From NCBI GenBank assembly GCA_013399305.1, contig VXAI01000118.1, positions 707,188 through 771,187 of the forward strand: 64,000 nucleotides of DNA. The letters run 5' to 3'. Shown here in pieces: positions 11,223-21,693 of this stretch; position 1 is the first letter of the stretch, and the number at the start of each line of letters is the position of its first letter. The translations under genes were made by a program, and so were the position numbers. The notes under the pieces are model-generated. The model did no database searches and was not told the origin of the DNA. It saw only the letters and a list, made by a program, of their open reading frames with translations. The DNA comes from Rostratula benghalensis (lineage: Eukaryota; Chordata; Aves; Charadriiformes; Rostratulidae).

Positions 11223-14200
11223 TCCAGATCTAGCTGTGGTGGTGTTTGATTTGGCTCTGCTGCACATGCCACAGATGTGAGTATCCAGCAGCAGAGCTTA
11301 TGGTCCTGAAGGCCCCTTTGCATGGTTTGTGGCCTCATGCATGGGAATTTTTCAAATGTTTTTTGCGCCTTCTCCATTGTGTGTGTGGCTACAAGTGGTA
11401 TTTGTTGTGACTAGGTTTTGTTTTTTCCCCCTAAAGTTTATTTTTGGCAGTTTGGCTCTTTAATGGTCTCTCATGCTATTGGGCACCACAGTGATACATG
11501 TATTAAGTGTGCTTTGTTATCTGGATTACAGTGTGGTGTTTGCTTTCTTTGTGGGCAATTCATATTTAAAAAATGCTGTCTCCAGCTGTTCTTTTTCTGC
11601 CATGGCACTGAGGACACTATCGTAATTTACTTTGTGACTGCTGGCGTGGTACTTCAGAGCCATCCCTGATGGGGTGCATCACTGCCCCACATTGCAGTGT
11701 CGATGGTGAGGTTGTACATTAAGGAGCTGTTGGTTGATTTACAAATAAATGTGCTTTTGGAGGCTGGATTTTGGGAGTGGATTTTCCTGGGAAGGTTAAT
11801 GAGCTGTAGTCCCTGCCCTGCTGCCGTTGTTGTACCATGATGCAGCCATGTGCTGGTTCCTTTACCTCCTTCAGCTTATGGCTATGTATGCCCTGTTCAG
11901 TGCTGCTCCTCAGTCTGTCACCTGGGGTACAATAAGCATCACACAATGTGACAGTGCACAATAACTAGTTTAAAGCTGTAACTTAAGTATCTGTCTAGTA
12001 GTCCCTTCATGCCATGCCATGGACTGACCCACCGGTTTGCAGAATGGTGAGTCACAGTTACTCTTTATCAGGCAGGTCTTTGAATTTTTAAAGATGGCCA
12101 TCCTGGTCTGATCTGAGCAATCCCAGGGGAGAGAGGTCTGCCTTGAAAATTTATGGAGGTATACCATTAAACCAATCACTCTCAAGTTACCAGTGTTGCC
12201 TCTGCAAGCTACCATAAAGAGCTTTTTTAAACTCAGAGAGTGAACTGAATGGATGTCACCAAGCTGTCGGGACCAGTCTGTCAGCCTGGTCTTGCCATGC
12301 TCAGGAACAGATATCATGATGGAGGTGTTCTGGTATCAGAGTTGATCAAAAGACAGGTCTCTCCCCTTGCCACCTGCAATGATTTATTTCAGTAGCAACT
12401 GAAAATGTTGGGATAGTTGAGTGTTCTCCATAAAGTAGTTCTACTCAGCTGTAGGAATGGCCATGCATAGCGTGAACAGAGGTAACCAGTCTTGGACAGT
12501 AGAGACACATTTATAGTTGAGGCCAACAACCAAACCATGTGGGAAGCACGGTGCCATAAAATTAATAAGATGAAGTATTTCTACTTGTAACCTCCTAGGC
12601 ACGCTAAAAGGAGATTTGCCTCATTTGTATAGGTCCTCAATTGTCTATGACAACAATTCTTATTTGGTTGGATTAATCCGTAAAGGTTCTGAGCAAACTA
12701 TGGAAAAACTTTGTTCCAGTTAAGATGGTTCCACCTTGGAATTTAGTAGAAGAAATCCAACTGATTTCAGTGAAAGCTGAGAAAGGCATTAACCTGCTTT
12801 TGAAAGCAAACTGAAAAAGAAATTACTTTGTGTAGGTGGGGACTTCAGTCCTGGAAAACACTTCTGTAGCAGAAATTGCCCCTTAGCTATAAGGCATAAA
12901 AGTCAGGAGTAAGGCAAGAGTTTTTTCTACTAACTGCAAGGAGACATCAACAGCCCATGGGAAAGCAGAGGGAATAGAAAACTGTTCAGCTGATCTGGGT
13001 AGTCAGGATGTCTTTGAACGGAAGCCAAATGTGATTGGTGGGAACTTCATGGTTACAGCGTTCCATGGCTTTTCTAGGGCTGAGGGATTATTTCTAACCT
13101 TGCTTTCTATTAAGCATATCATATCATATATATTGCAGGCTGGCTTGAGCCTTTGGGTGTTTCTCAGATGACAGATCCCAAAGAACCCTCCTTTATTCTG
13201 TTGAGTACTTGGAAGGGTTCTGCTTTCTCTTGTTTTTTTCAGATTAATTACTTCTAATGGTACAGGTCTGTCAGTAGTATCCCACTGGTAGTGATTTACA
13301 GCAACAGCAGTATTTTAAGTGCCGCACTTCCCAGCTTGTTCACAGGGGAAGTCCTGTCCACTTGCACTCTACGTTTACAGCTACGTCCACTCCACATCTA
13401 TCACCAAGAGATTTATGGTGGAGGAAGTCTAGATGGAGGTCTGTCTTCCCACCTATATCCTTTTGCAGGTGGGAGCATGATGGCTGCTATTATAGTTAGT
13501 ACTGAGGTCTCCATAGGTTAAAAATACAAATCTAAATGCTTCAAGTTAAACTCTGGCTGGGGCTGGGACAGTACCCACAGGTGGTGCCAAGTTCCTGAAG
13601 GTGTTCTCATGCTGTTGGGGGTGGCACAGGAGACAAGGGTCTCTGCCTTTGTTGTGCTTTGTCTTCAACTGTTGCTGCCTTTGAGGTTTGCACCTGAACA
13701 AAGACTGTGGTTGCCCCACTCAATAATAAAATTGGAAAGCTAGTTTCCCAGCTTTGTGTTTCATATTTGCTGCTGCTTCCCACCATTAACAGCAGTAAAG
13801 TGGCATGGGGTGAAAATCGGCACTAATTTGGGAGCTTGATTGCCTGGTAATAAGCTTCTCTGTTATCCTCTGGCAGGAGCAACAGCTAATATAATTTTTT
13901 TTGCTGTCACTTCAGCATGGGCCGTGTACCAGTGTTGAAGTTAATCCCTCAAAATTATGTTCCATTATAAATCTCTCTTCACAGATGAAGTGGGTGCAAT
14001 TAAGCAGAGAGGTCCAGAACTGTTAAAAAAAGAATTATGCTCTGAAGGACAAAAGCAGCCTGGCCGTGCATCCCAAAGGGGTGTAGCATCTTGCCAGTCA
14101 CCTCCAGAAAATGGAAGCTCCTTGGCCATGGTGTTCTTGGGGTTTGTTTGGCACTGACAGTATGTTCTGAGTTACTCAAGCTGAAGTGTCACCTCTTTGT

Positions 14201-14750
14201 AAGTAAAAGGTGTAGGATCTTAGAAGTAATTTGAATCTATTTGTGTCAGTTCTCTCTCATTTCTTTTCTTCCAATTACACACCGAATATTTAATGCTGTT
14301 ATTCCTGCCTGAGCCCTGGGAAATCAGAAAAGATCATCAAGACCCTAGTAACAGGCTGTAAAACCCCCAGCATATTTAATTAGAGATTATTCTTTTGATG
14401 TTTGGATTGATTTAGATGCTTGTTTTTTACTAAGTTACTCTTGGATAACCTTCTGTATACTGAGCAACTTCCCGCTTTCATGAATGTCAAAGACCCTCAA
14501 GGTTTAAATGTACTAGCGTGGTTAAATTACTCTCATTTTTTTTAAGTTTAGTATTAAATTCTTTTTGGCTAGGAAAAATGGAAATACTGCTTCTGCTGTA
14601 ACACTATGATTGTTCTGGATAGGACTGTATGATGACTGACTTTCTGCACCCAATTTAGTAACCCAGCTTAAAACTGATGCCTGCTGAAATTTCATTCCTG
14701 CCCCTTTCTAGAAGGGGACAGTAACAAGTGACTTAGTTCCTGGAGGTGGG

Positions 14751-14790
14751 GTTGGTTTGTTGGTTTTGGTTTTTTGGTTTTTTTTTTCTT
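14751..14790. repeat. G/T-rich low-complexity tract
   Basis: Interspersed GGTTTT/GTT units end in a ten-base T run. No family relationship is seen. Confidence 0.8.
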
Positions 14791-16001
14791 GTGGCTGTGG
14801 GTCTTTTTTAATATTTTTTCTCCTCTCTCCCTCTCTCCTTTTAGAATGGGGTGGGCTGTGCAGAGAAGTGAAAACCTTGTTTCAACCCAATGACCATTAG
14901 GGAGATAATCCTATTAAAAGTCCCATTAAGGATATGATGTGTGTGGTTGCATATATTGAGTTTTATCTATCTGTTTCTGAGCATAAAGCTTTGAAATCCA
15001 CACTAAAGTCCTCATTCAACTAAACTTTACTCAGATCTGACTTTTTTGATCAAAGCTGGGGATAAGATTTTGCTTTACTTTCTGTTCACTGTCTGAAACT
15101 TTCTGAAGTACTTTACTTTCAGAAATATTTAGTATTCAGTTTGAATTTGATAATGAATTGGAATTCATTTAAGAAAATCTGGAAAAAATTCCCATTAAAT
15201 GTCTCTTTGCTTACATGGCAGTCCAACGTGACTTAAAATGACAAGGATGGGGATGTGGTGTACATAAGAAACTATGTCCAGTTTTTATCATAAAAAACTC
15301 TGCAGCATAGCAATATGGTACACCGTAGAAGGCCACTTTATTTTGGTCAGAACTGGCCTGTTGAAAATGAATTTATAAATGAGAGCTTCCCGCACACAAA
15401 TTACTACTATTTTGCACATCAGTCATTTGTCGCCTTGTTCAATTCAACTGTCCTACAGGTAAACGGTTACCTGGTGTGCTCTTGGCTCTATTCCATCCTC
15501 TTCCATGATGAGAGGGTGTGTGTGTTCTCCTCAAACTTGCATGACCTTCAGTCAGGGTACTGTGTTCTCTGAATTGTGCAGGCAGCCATCACTTAATTGC
15601 TGGTAGACCCAACTTAGCCCGTTCTGGAGAGTTCAGTGGCTGCCAATTCCCAAGCAGCCTCTTGGAATCCTCCTGCAGTGTTTTGCCAGTTACCAGGGGA
15701 GTTTACAATACTCGATTGCGTGTGCCATGTGATGGTGTTCTCCAGTTTTCCTAAGTGTTTTCTCAAAGTGTATTCTCCAAGCGTGCTAAAATGTCTAATG
15801 AAGGGGTCAAAGTGCTTTATGTATTTGAGTAGAACAAGCTGAGGTCACCACCCAGTCCTCACTACTGTCAGTAATGAGTTATTGCATCATTCATCAGCCA
15901 CATGTGAGAAAAGTGCAGGGAAACCAACTGAGGTTTTCTAGATGATAGAATCTCTAACTGTGGCACTGAACCACGGAGTACAGCGCAGACTAACAATGCA
16001 C

Positions 16002-16009
16002 TGACGTCA
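16002..16009. promoter_or_regulatory. perfect CRE octamer
   Basis: TGACGTCA sits inside the 10-bp palindrome CTGACGTCAG. This is the full consensus for CREB/ATF-type bZIP dimers. Isolated, with no promoter context visible. Confidence 0.4.
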
Positions 16010-16599
16010 GGCTGTCTTGATGTGACCGAGAGAGTTTTTTGTCTGTGAATACAAATACTGGAATAAATCACTAACTGGGTTTTAACAACCATGGTGGGTT
16101 TGGCCTTACTTCTGAACTTGGAGGTGGATGAAAGAATACAACACAGCATCTCATTTCCAAATGTGTGACTAACCAGCAACAGGGTCTTACATGGGCTGGA
16201 GTCTGCTGAGCTAGAAGTCTTGACAAGGTCCAAAACAATGATTTATGGTTGGTGATGACTGATGCTGTAATATGGGCCCCCTTAGCCACAGGAATGGTTT
16301 CATCCTCCTGTTCTACCAGAGCAACTTCAGGCTGCTGTTTGGGGCAGCAGAGAGAATTCAGCGGCTTTGGACATGAGATGGCTGCAGCAGCAAATAGTTA
16401 TCGTACACAGAATCCATCGCCTCTTGTGAGGGATGTGACTATGAAGTAGCTGACTTCTGAAAACAAGCTTTCTGCAGATACTTTTTCCCACCCAACAACA
16501 AAGGTCTTGTTTGGGAATGCTTTTTGGCTGCAGTCCTTGTGACCCTCCTGGGAAATGCACTGTGCATTTGACTTGCACTCACCAAACGAAAAAGCGAAA

Positions 16600-16800
16600 G
16601 TAACACAGCTGTAATGATTTACTACGAAGTTTTGAGGCTAATTGCCTCATATGTTTAATTAATAACTGACACATTCTGTCCCTCAAAGAGCTTGGAGATC
16701 TTCCATCTGGACCCCTAGTGATTACAGCCTGGAAGCCATCCCTGTAATTAAGGAGCAGGCTCTAGGAGGCCTGTTCCCATTATAGGCAATTATTGTGCTT
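16600..16800. promoter_or_regulatory. candidate conserved non-coding element rich in homeodomain motifs
   Basis: TAATT/AATTA-type cores recur (about 16640, 16657-16663, 16745 and 16789). The imperfect palindrome GAGGCTAATTGCCTC lies at 16634-16648. No repeat is present. The texture resembles developmental enhancers, but conservation cannot be judged from one sequence. Confidence 0.25.
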
Positions 16801-17248
16801 GCTACTTTTTCCCCTCCTTTCTTACGAAAGGACTGAGAAAATAAGGCTCAGAGATTAATCTGACAAAAAAGCCCTGACTAAAGAGGTGCTTTTGTGCTAC
16901 CCCATGGTAGAACGATGGGGTTACGTGATGGTGCCAGCACTCTTTCTTTCAGCAGGCTTTCAGGAGGCAAGTTCTCCGAACAGCAAAATGTGCCTTACAT
17001 CAAATTGAAGTATTTGTTGGTCAATATTAATTGCCAGCATGAGAAGTGGATTTTTGCGAAGAAGTTGGCAACTGAATATTTAGGTCTCTGTCTTTCCTTC
17101 CCAACTTCAGACTTTCACTAGGTTTGACAGCTGCTCATCTGCAAAGGCTCCGGCTGGCTCCGAAGCCCTCAGTGCAGAGGATGCTGTGTCTTTAAGCCTT
17201 CCATACAGTGCTGAAATGTTATGACAGAGCATCTCACAGGGGGATGCA

Positions 17249-17262
17249 GTTTCCATGGCAAC
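17249..17262. promoter_or_regulatory. perfect palindromic RFX X-box
   Basis: GTTTCCATGGCAAC fits the X-box consensus GTNRCC(N0-3)RGYAAC recognised by RFX-family winged-helix factors. Both half-sites are intact. RFX sites mark ciliary gene promoters and some neural enhancers. No promoter is evident here, so a distal element is the likelier reading if it is functional. Confidence 0.5.
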
Positions 17263-17289
17263 CCCACACTGTAAGATAAGCAAACTGGA

Positions 17290-17312
17290 ATTTTTTTTTA
17301 TTTTTTTTTTTC
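17290..17312. repeat. poly-T tract
   Basis: Two T runs are separated by a single A. It may be the reverse-strand A tail of something old, but no adjoining retrocopy is recognisable. Confidence 0.85.
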
Positions 17313-17525
17313 TGAGAGGTTCAAGAGCAAGGAAGGAATGAGGCGATCTGTCAGCGGGCGAGACTTGAAAAGAGGAAACCATGTCCATTAATCCTGCAGT
17401 CCTGGCTGCTTTGTGTTTTAATTAGTGAATGTTATTATGGTAGAGAGCATGGGTGCTTTACCCTGTTGTGGGTTTTTGAGGGCTTTATTTTGTTTGTTTC
17501 TCTTTTTGTATCTCCAATTAAAATG

Positions 17526-17543
17526 AAAAAAAAAAAAAAAAGG
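17526..17543. repeat. poly-A tract (18 A)
   Basis: An uninterrupted run of A follows an AT-rich stretch and precedes a G-rich one. No AATAAA signal lies close upstream, so a processed retrocopy is not supported. Confidence 0.85.
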
Positions 17544-18013
17544 GAGTGGGGGTGGGGAAGAAGCTTTAGTGGGGCTTTAAATGAAGGTCTGAAATAAGGA
17601 GCCTTAGGATCTCTGTTCCAGAGCTTGAATCCCAAGCCAGGGATGGGAAGTGTGTAGCTTGCCTGGTGGGAATGAATCTGCCATTCTCACAGTGAGAGTA
17701 CATCTTAAATGCATTTTGTTGTTTTGACATCAGTCTTGCCACTGATGTTCAGCAAAAATGGAAATACCTCATACCCTTCTTGTGTCCTACATATCTACCC
17801 ACGGGCATATAGAGTAAAGCAGGGGGATCTGTGACTTGCTTTTGTCCTCCCCAACCTGCCCAGATGCATTATCTGTTTCAGGACTATACTGCTTTCCTTT
17901 GCCGTTCTTTTTGGGGTGGCTGATATATTTTGACCTTTGGGACCAGTAATTATCCTTATGTGAGAAATCTTCCACTACCCAAATACCACAATTTGTGAGA
18001 ATTTTGACTGCAC

Positions 18014-18045
18014 TTTTGACTCTCTCCTTGCTAAGAGAGTCAAAA
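18014..18045. repeat. perfect 12-bp inverted repeat (hairpin)
   Basis: TTTTGACTCTCT (18014-18025) and its exact complement AGAGAGTCAAAA (18034-18045) flank an eight-base loop. A further 'ttttgact' occurs 11 bases upstream at 18003. It does not match a terminator context in a vertebrate genome. Confidence 0.85.
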
Positions 18046-19363
18046 ATATAACAACAAGGAGGGGGAATCCACCAGCCTGTAGTGAGAACCAAGCTCTCAC
18101 CCGAGCTGAGATGGCATCTTAGCAATCAGAGAATCTCTTGGTAGCAGCTAGTGCACCAGCTGGGTAGGAAACTGTGCTGGTCTTGTAAATGTGCCGTGTG
18201 TAGGAGTTTATTATGGAAAATATTTTGACAACCTTTATTATTTTCAAACACTTCTATGTGTCACCGGAAAATTAGAGTTAAAGTAAATGTTATCCCAACG
18301 GCAGTCTTGTCTGCATAGTTTCCATGTCCGTCCTGTATGGAATACTGCCTGCTCCTTTGTAGGGAATTAAAGCCCACTGTAAATCTTCCTGTGGAATGAA
18401 AATAAAATTATTCTAATACTTTGAGAAAAGAATATATTAAAGCTGTTCTTTAGTACTTTTCTATAAGCAGCAGTATCTTAGTCTATTTTTCAAGGGGTTT
18501 GTGCTTACAAGGAATTTTTGTAAATGTAGTTCCTCTTATTTTCCTGCCAATGTCTTCTTCAATGCCCTGCCACAATGATTTGTCTCTTTCGCTTTTTGGT
18601 GGGGTTTTTTTTGTTTGTTTTGTTATGTTTGCTGGTTCTCCCTTCCCCTCTCCAGTTAGGGTGCAAAGTTGAAAGTCAATAGTGGGCATGTTTTTTTCTA
18701 CAGTACATGGGATGCAGAACGAATTTCTGTTCCTGTACTAGGTATGAGGGTTTTTTCAAGGGTGAAAGAAGATATGTGTCCACCCTCTGGCCTCTCATCT
18801 CTCAATACTATATTTGTTTGGTCTTATCTCTTTGTTTGCTCATGCCCTGCTCTATCATTAGGTTTTCTGGGATTTCACAATTCATGAGCCCAGCAGATAG
18901 CATGGAGTTGGTACTCTTTATTGGGTACATAGAAAGGTCTGGGGATTTCCTTTTCCCTGCAGTTTTTGCCCGTTTCACTCCACTTCTGCCCCTAATCATC
19001 ACTTGAGTGATGGAATATAAATAAATGGAAGAGCATCAGTAGAAAGTTTTGAATGTCAACAGCATCAGCTAGAGCAAGGCAGTGCTTTTGCTGACATACC
19101 TTACAGACAGGAAGTTTGGGACTTGCACTCTCTCTGTAGAAGTTGTGCTTCTGGTATTCTGGAAGAAAAAAATCTGACCAGCCAAAGAGTAAATGATGGA
19201 AGACACCACTGGTAATACGTATTCCTGTGTGTTGGGAGCTCTTCTGTTAGGTTCAGGTTGGGCAGCCTCTATCTTTTTCCACCTTCCTTTGCCCACCCTG
19301 CTGTTCAGATTGGCCATGAAACACTTAGTGGGATTTGCCAGCCTGGTTGCACCCGGGCAGGGA

Positions 19364-19519
19364 TTTCCAATCCCTGATATTCTGTGATTCTGTGGAGATA
19401 TTAAAAACCTGTCTGGACACATTCCTGTGTGACCTGATCTAGGTGTTCCTGCTCCGGCAGGGGGATTGGACTGGATGATCTTTCAAGGTCCCTTCCAATC
19501 CCTGATAGTCTGTGATTCT
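19364..19519 (+). mobile_element. CR1 LINE 3' end, probably nested in an older CR1 tail
   Basis: Positions 19394-19519 match the CR1 3' end of the 'aaacctgtctggacac ... gatctaggtgttcctgctc ... ggggattggactggatgatc' type, ending in 'tctgtgattct'. The 27 bases just before it (19365-19391) repeat its own terminal 27 bases (19493-19519) with one mismatch. The simplest reading is a young CR1 end joined to the tail of another CR1, or a short local duplication. ORF2 is absent. Confidence 0.85.
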
Positions 19520-20334
19520 CCCTGAATGGGAAGAAGCCCAGAGAGGTGACTTACCCCAAGTAACTCAGGAAATCTGTGGTGAAACAGATTGTCTCAGATG
19601 ATCCATGCTTTCCCAGGAATCATTGGACACTTCCTCTGTACTAACATAAACACCATGTCCTAATGCAGATCAGTGAGAACTAATATTGCAGGAAAGGGAA
19701 ACCCTCTGGTGTTGAGGTGTTGCGTGGTACTGCAAGCTGACTCCTGCAGAGCACTTCACAAATCTCTCCCTTTCTGTTTGAGGTGGCTGTAGTTAGAAAT
19801 TCTTTCAAAGGAGCTGAAGCTCTTGGAGAGTTCAGCAAAACAAGCTGCAGCTTGAAGGTGGCCAAACAGCCTTAGGACCGCTGCTCTGGGTTTGAGTCCT
19901 TCCTCCTGCCCTCATCTGGGGGGAAACAGAGCCATCTTGTTGTACAGTGAGAGCAACATGAGCCCATGCTTACTCTCCTTATGGTGGCAACTAGGGTCAG
20001 CTGACCTGGTTGTTTACCCCATGGAAGGGTTTCCGCTGTGGGGAGCAGTGGACAGGTCAGGTGGCCCAAAGTGACCCATAGGGTATTCCCTCCCATCTGC
20101 CATGCTCGGTATAAAAGTTGAGGGATGAGAAAGGACAGGTTGGATCCTGTGTAATGGTTCTCTGTCTTTGATAGCTGATACCTGAGGAAGACCCTGTCAG
20201 ATCATATACCTTTGATCTCCAGTAGTGAGTTTTGGAATCCAGTTCCCACTTGTATCGGAGACTGGTCTGGGGTTTTCCTGTTGCCTGCTGCTGACATCTC
20301 CCTGGGAGTTAGATGCTGGTTTGTATATATTTCC
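19520..20334. other. unique non-coding sequence
   Basis: Nothing recognisable lies between the two CR1 pieces. Overlapping short open frames on both strands look random. Confidence 0.6.
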
Positions 20335-20538
20335 GGGGATGGGGCAAACACAGCTTCTCTGAGCAACTCAGGCCAGTGCCTCACCACTCTCACAGTGAAG
20401 AATTTCTTTCTGGTATCTAATCTAAGTCTCCCCTCTTTCAATTTAAAATGGTTCCCCCTTGTTGTATCACTCCCCTCCTGATCAGGAGTCCCTCCCCATC
20501 TCTCCTGGAGCCCCTTTAGGTACTGGAAGTGTGGATGT
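20335..20538 (-). mobile_element. CR1 LINE fragment lacking its 3' end
   Basis: Minus-strand CR1 3' UTR: the complement of the 'cagagaagctgtg', 'aaattctt' and 'ttaaattgaaagagggga' blocks is visible, followed by the 'ccatctctcctggagcccct' region. The terminal roughly 120 bases next to the tail are missing, and the match starts abruptly at about 20335. CR1 copies are normally truncated at the 5' end, so loss of the 3' end points to a later deletion. Confidence 0.9.
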
Positions 20539-21622
20539 ATGTTCAGGTACTGGCTGTATAGATGAATTCAACACTTTGGGGGAGGTCAGCTTTATTTAAC
20601 ATTGGGAGTTAAGCTGCCTCCACGCCCAAAGTTGGGTTTTTTTTTGCATGGATCAATAAACTGTTTTGGTAGTTTAGATTGGTTGTACTTTGCTGCCAGA
20701 TGGTCCTGTCTGGAAATGTGACAGGGTGACTTTGTGACCCTAGTGGCTTGGGTAGAGCAAGCAGCACAGCGAGCAGGACCTGCTGCTGCTGCCTCTACAC
20801 AAGCAGGGGAGCCCTTTACAAGTCTGGCTCCTAATGTGAATCCCTGAGTTCACACCATTCAGGGGTCTTCATAACTTGCTTCAGTTTGGGTTGTCATTAA
20901 ACCCTTGTGGGTTGCTTGAGTTCGTTGTCCCTTAAAGTGCTGCTAGCTCCGAACCCTTGGCAAGCAAAATTAGTTCACCTGCCTCTTGGCTCTAAGCATC
21001 TAGTCATCACCCAAGGTCAGCAGAGCTTTGTTTAAAGAACAAAAATAATTGTGGTGCTGCACCGATTTCCAGCTGGTGCAATTGGTGTTCATGTCACAGG
21101 ATGAAGGAGGGAATGGAGCATAGCCTAGGAGCAGCTGCATGCCTCATTCAGCCTGGTTTTCCTGGGAGGGAGTGTTTAATCTTTCAGTGAGCAGGAGGAC
21201 TCTCTTGTGTCTGCCCTGGCAACTTTGGTTGATGTCCCTGAGCTTAGGGTGGGAACGGGCAGCTGCAGGGTATTAGGCTCTGCTCCAGTTATGATTTCCA
21301 GAGGGCAAGTGCTCCACAGCTCAAGCTAGATGTCTTAACTGATGACTTGCACACTCATCACTTCACTGGAGATAATGAATTACTTGTGCATCTGTGTAAC
21401 TTGTTCTTAGGTAATTCTCTTAGCCATTGCTGTTTCACACTTTTTCCTGGTCCATCAGTTGTGTCCAGCACCCCTGTGGTAGGTGAATTTCTCACTATGA
21501 AGCCATTGAAACACAAAGACTTCTAAATCAACTAATGTCATCCATCCAAAATTCTCTTCATAGCATATAGATTTTCCCTGACTCTGAATACATTGTGGGA
21601 AGGAAAATACATGGAAGACATC
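20539..21622. other. unique non-coding sequence
   Basis: No repeat or exon is recognised. A nine-T run lies at about 20637-20645. Confidence 0.6.
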
Positions 21623-21693
21623 ATAGAATCATTTTGGTTGGTCTTTTAGATCATCAAGTCCAACTGTTAACACAGCACTGCCGGTTTGCAATA
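21623..21693 (-). mobile_element. short CR1 LINE tail fragment
   Basis: 'catagaatcattttggttgg' followed by 'agatcatcaagtccaactgt' is the complement of the 3' terminus of a CR1 subfamily. Only about 70 bases remain before unrelated sequence begins, so this is an extremely 5'-truncated insertion or a remnant. Confidence 0.85.

Larger units (their letters stand above)
11223..19363. other. unique non-coding sequence
   Basis: No transposable element or exon is recognised. Low-complexity patches and motifs inside are listed separately: a G/T-rich run near 14751, a CRE at 16002, an AT-rich homeodomain-motif block at 16600-16800, an X-box at 17249, poly-T and poly-A runs near 17.3-17.5 kb, and a hairpin at 18014. 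A short ATATC-type repeat lies at about 13114-13134. Confidence 0.55.
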
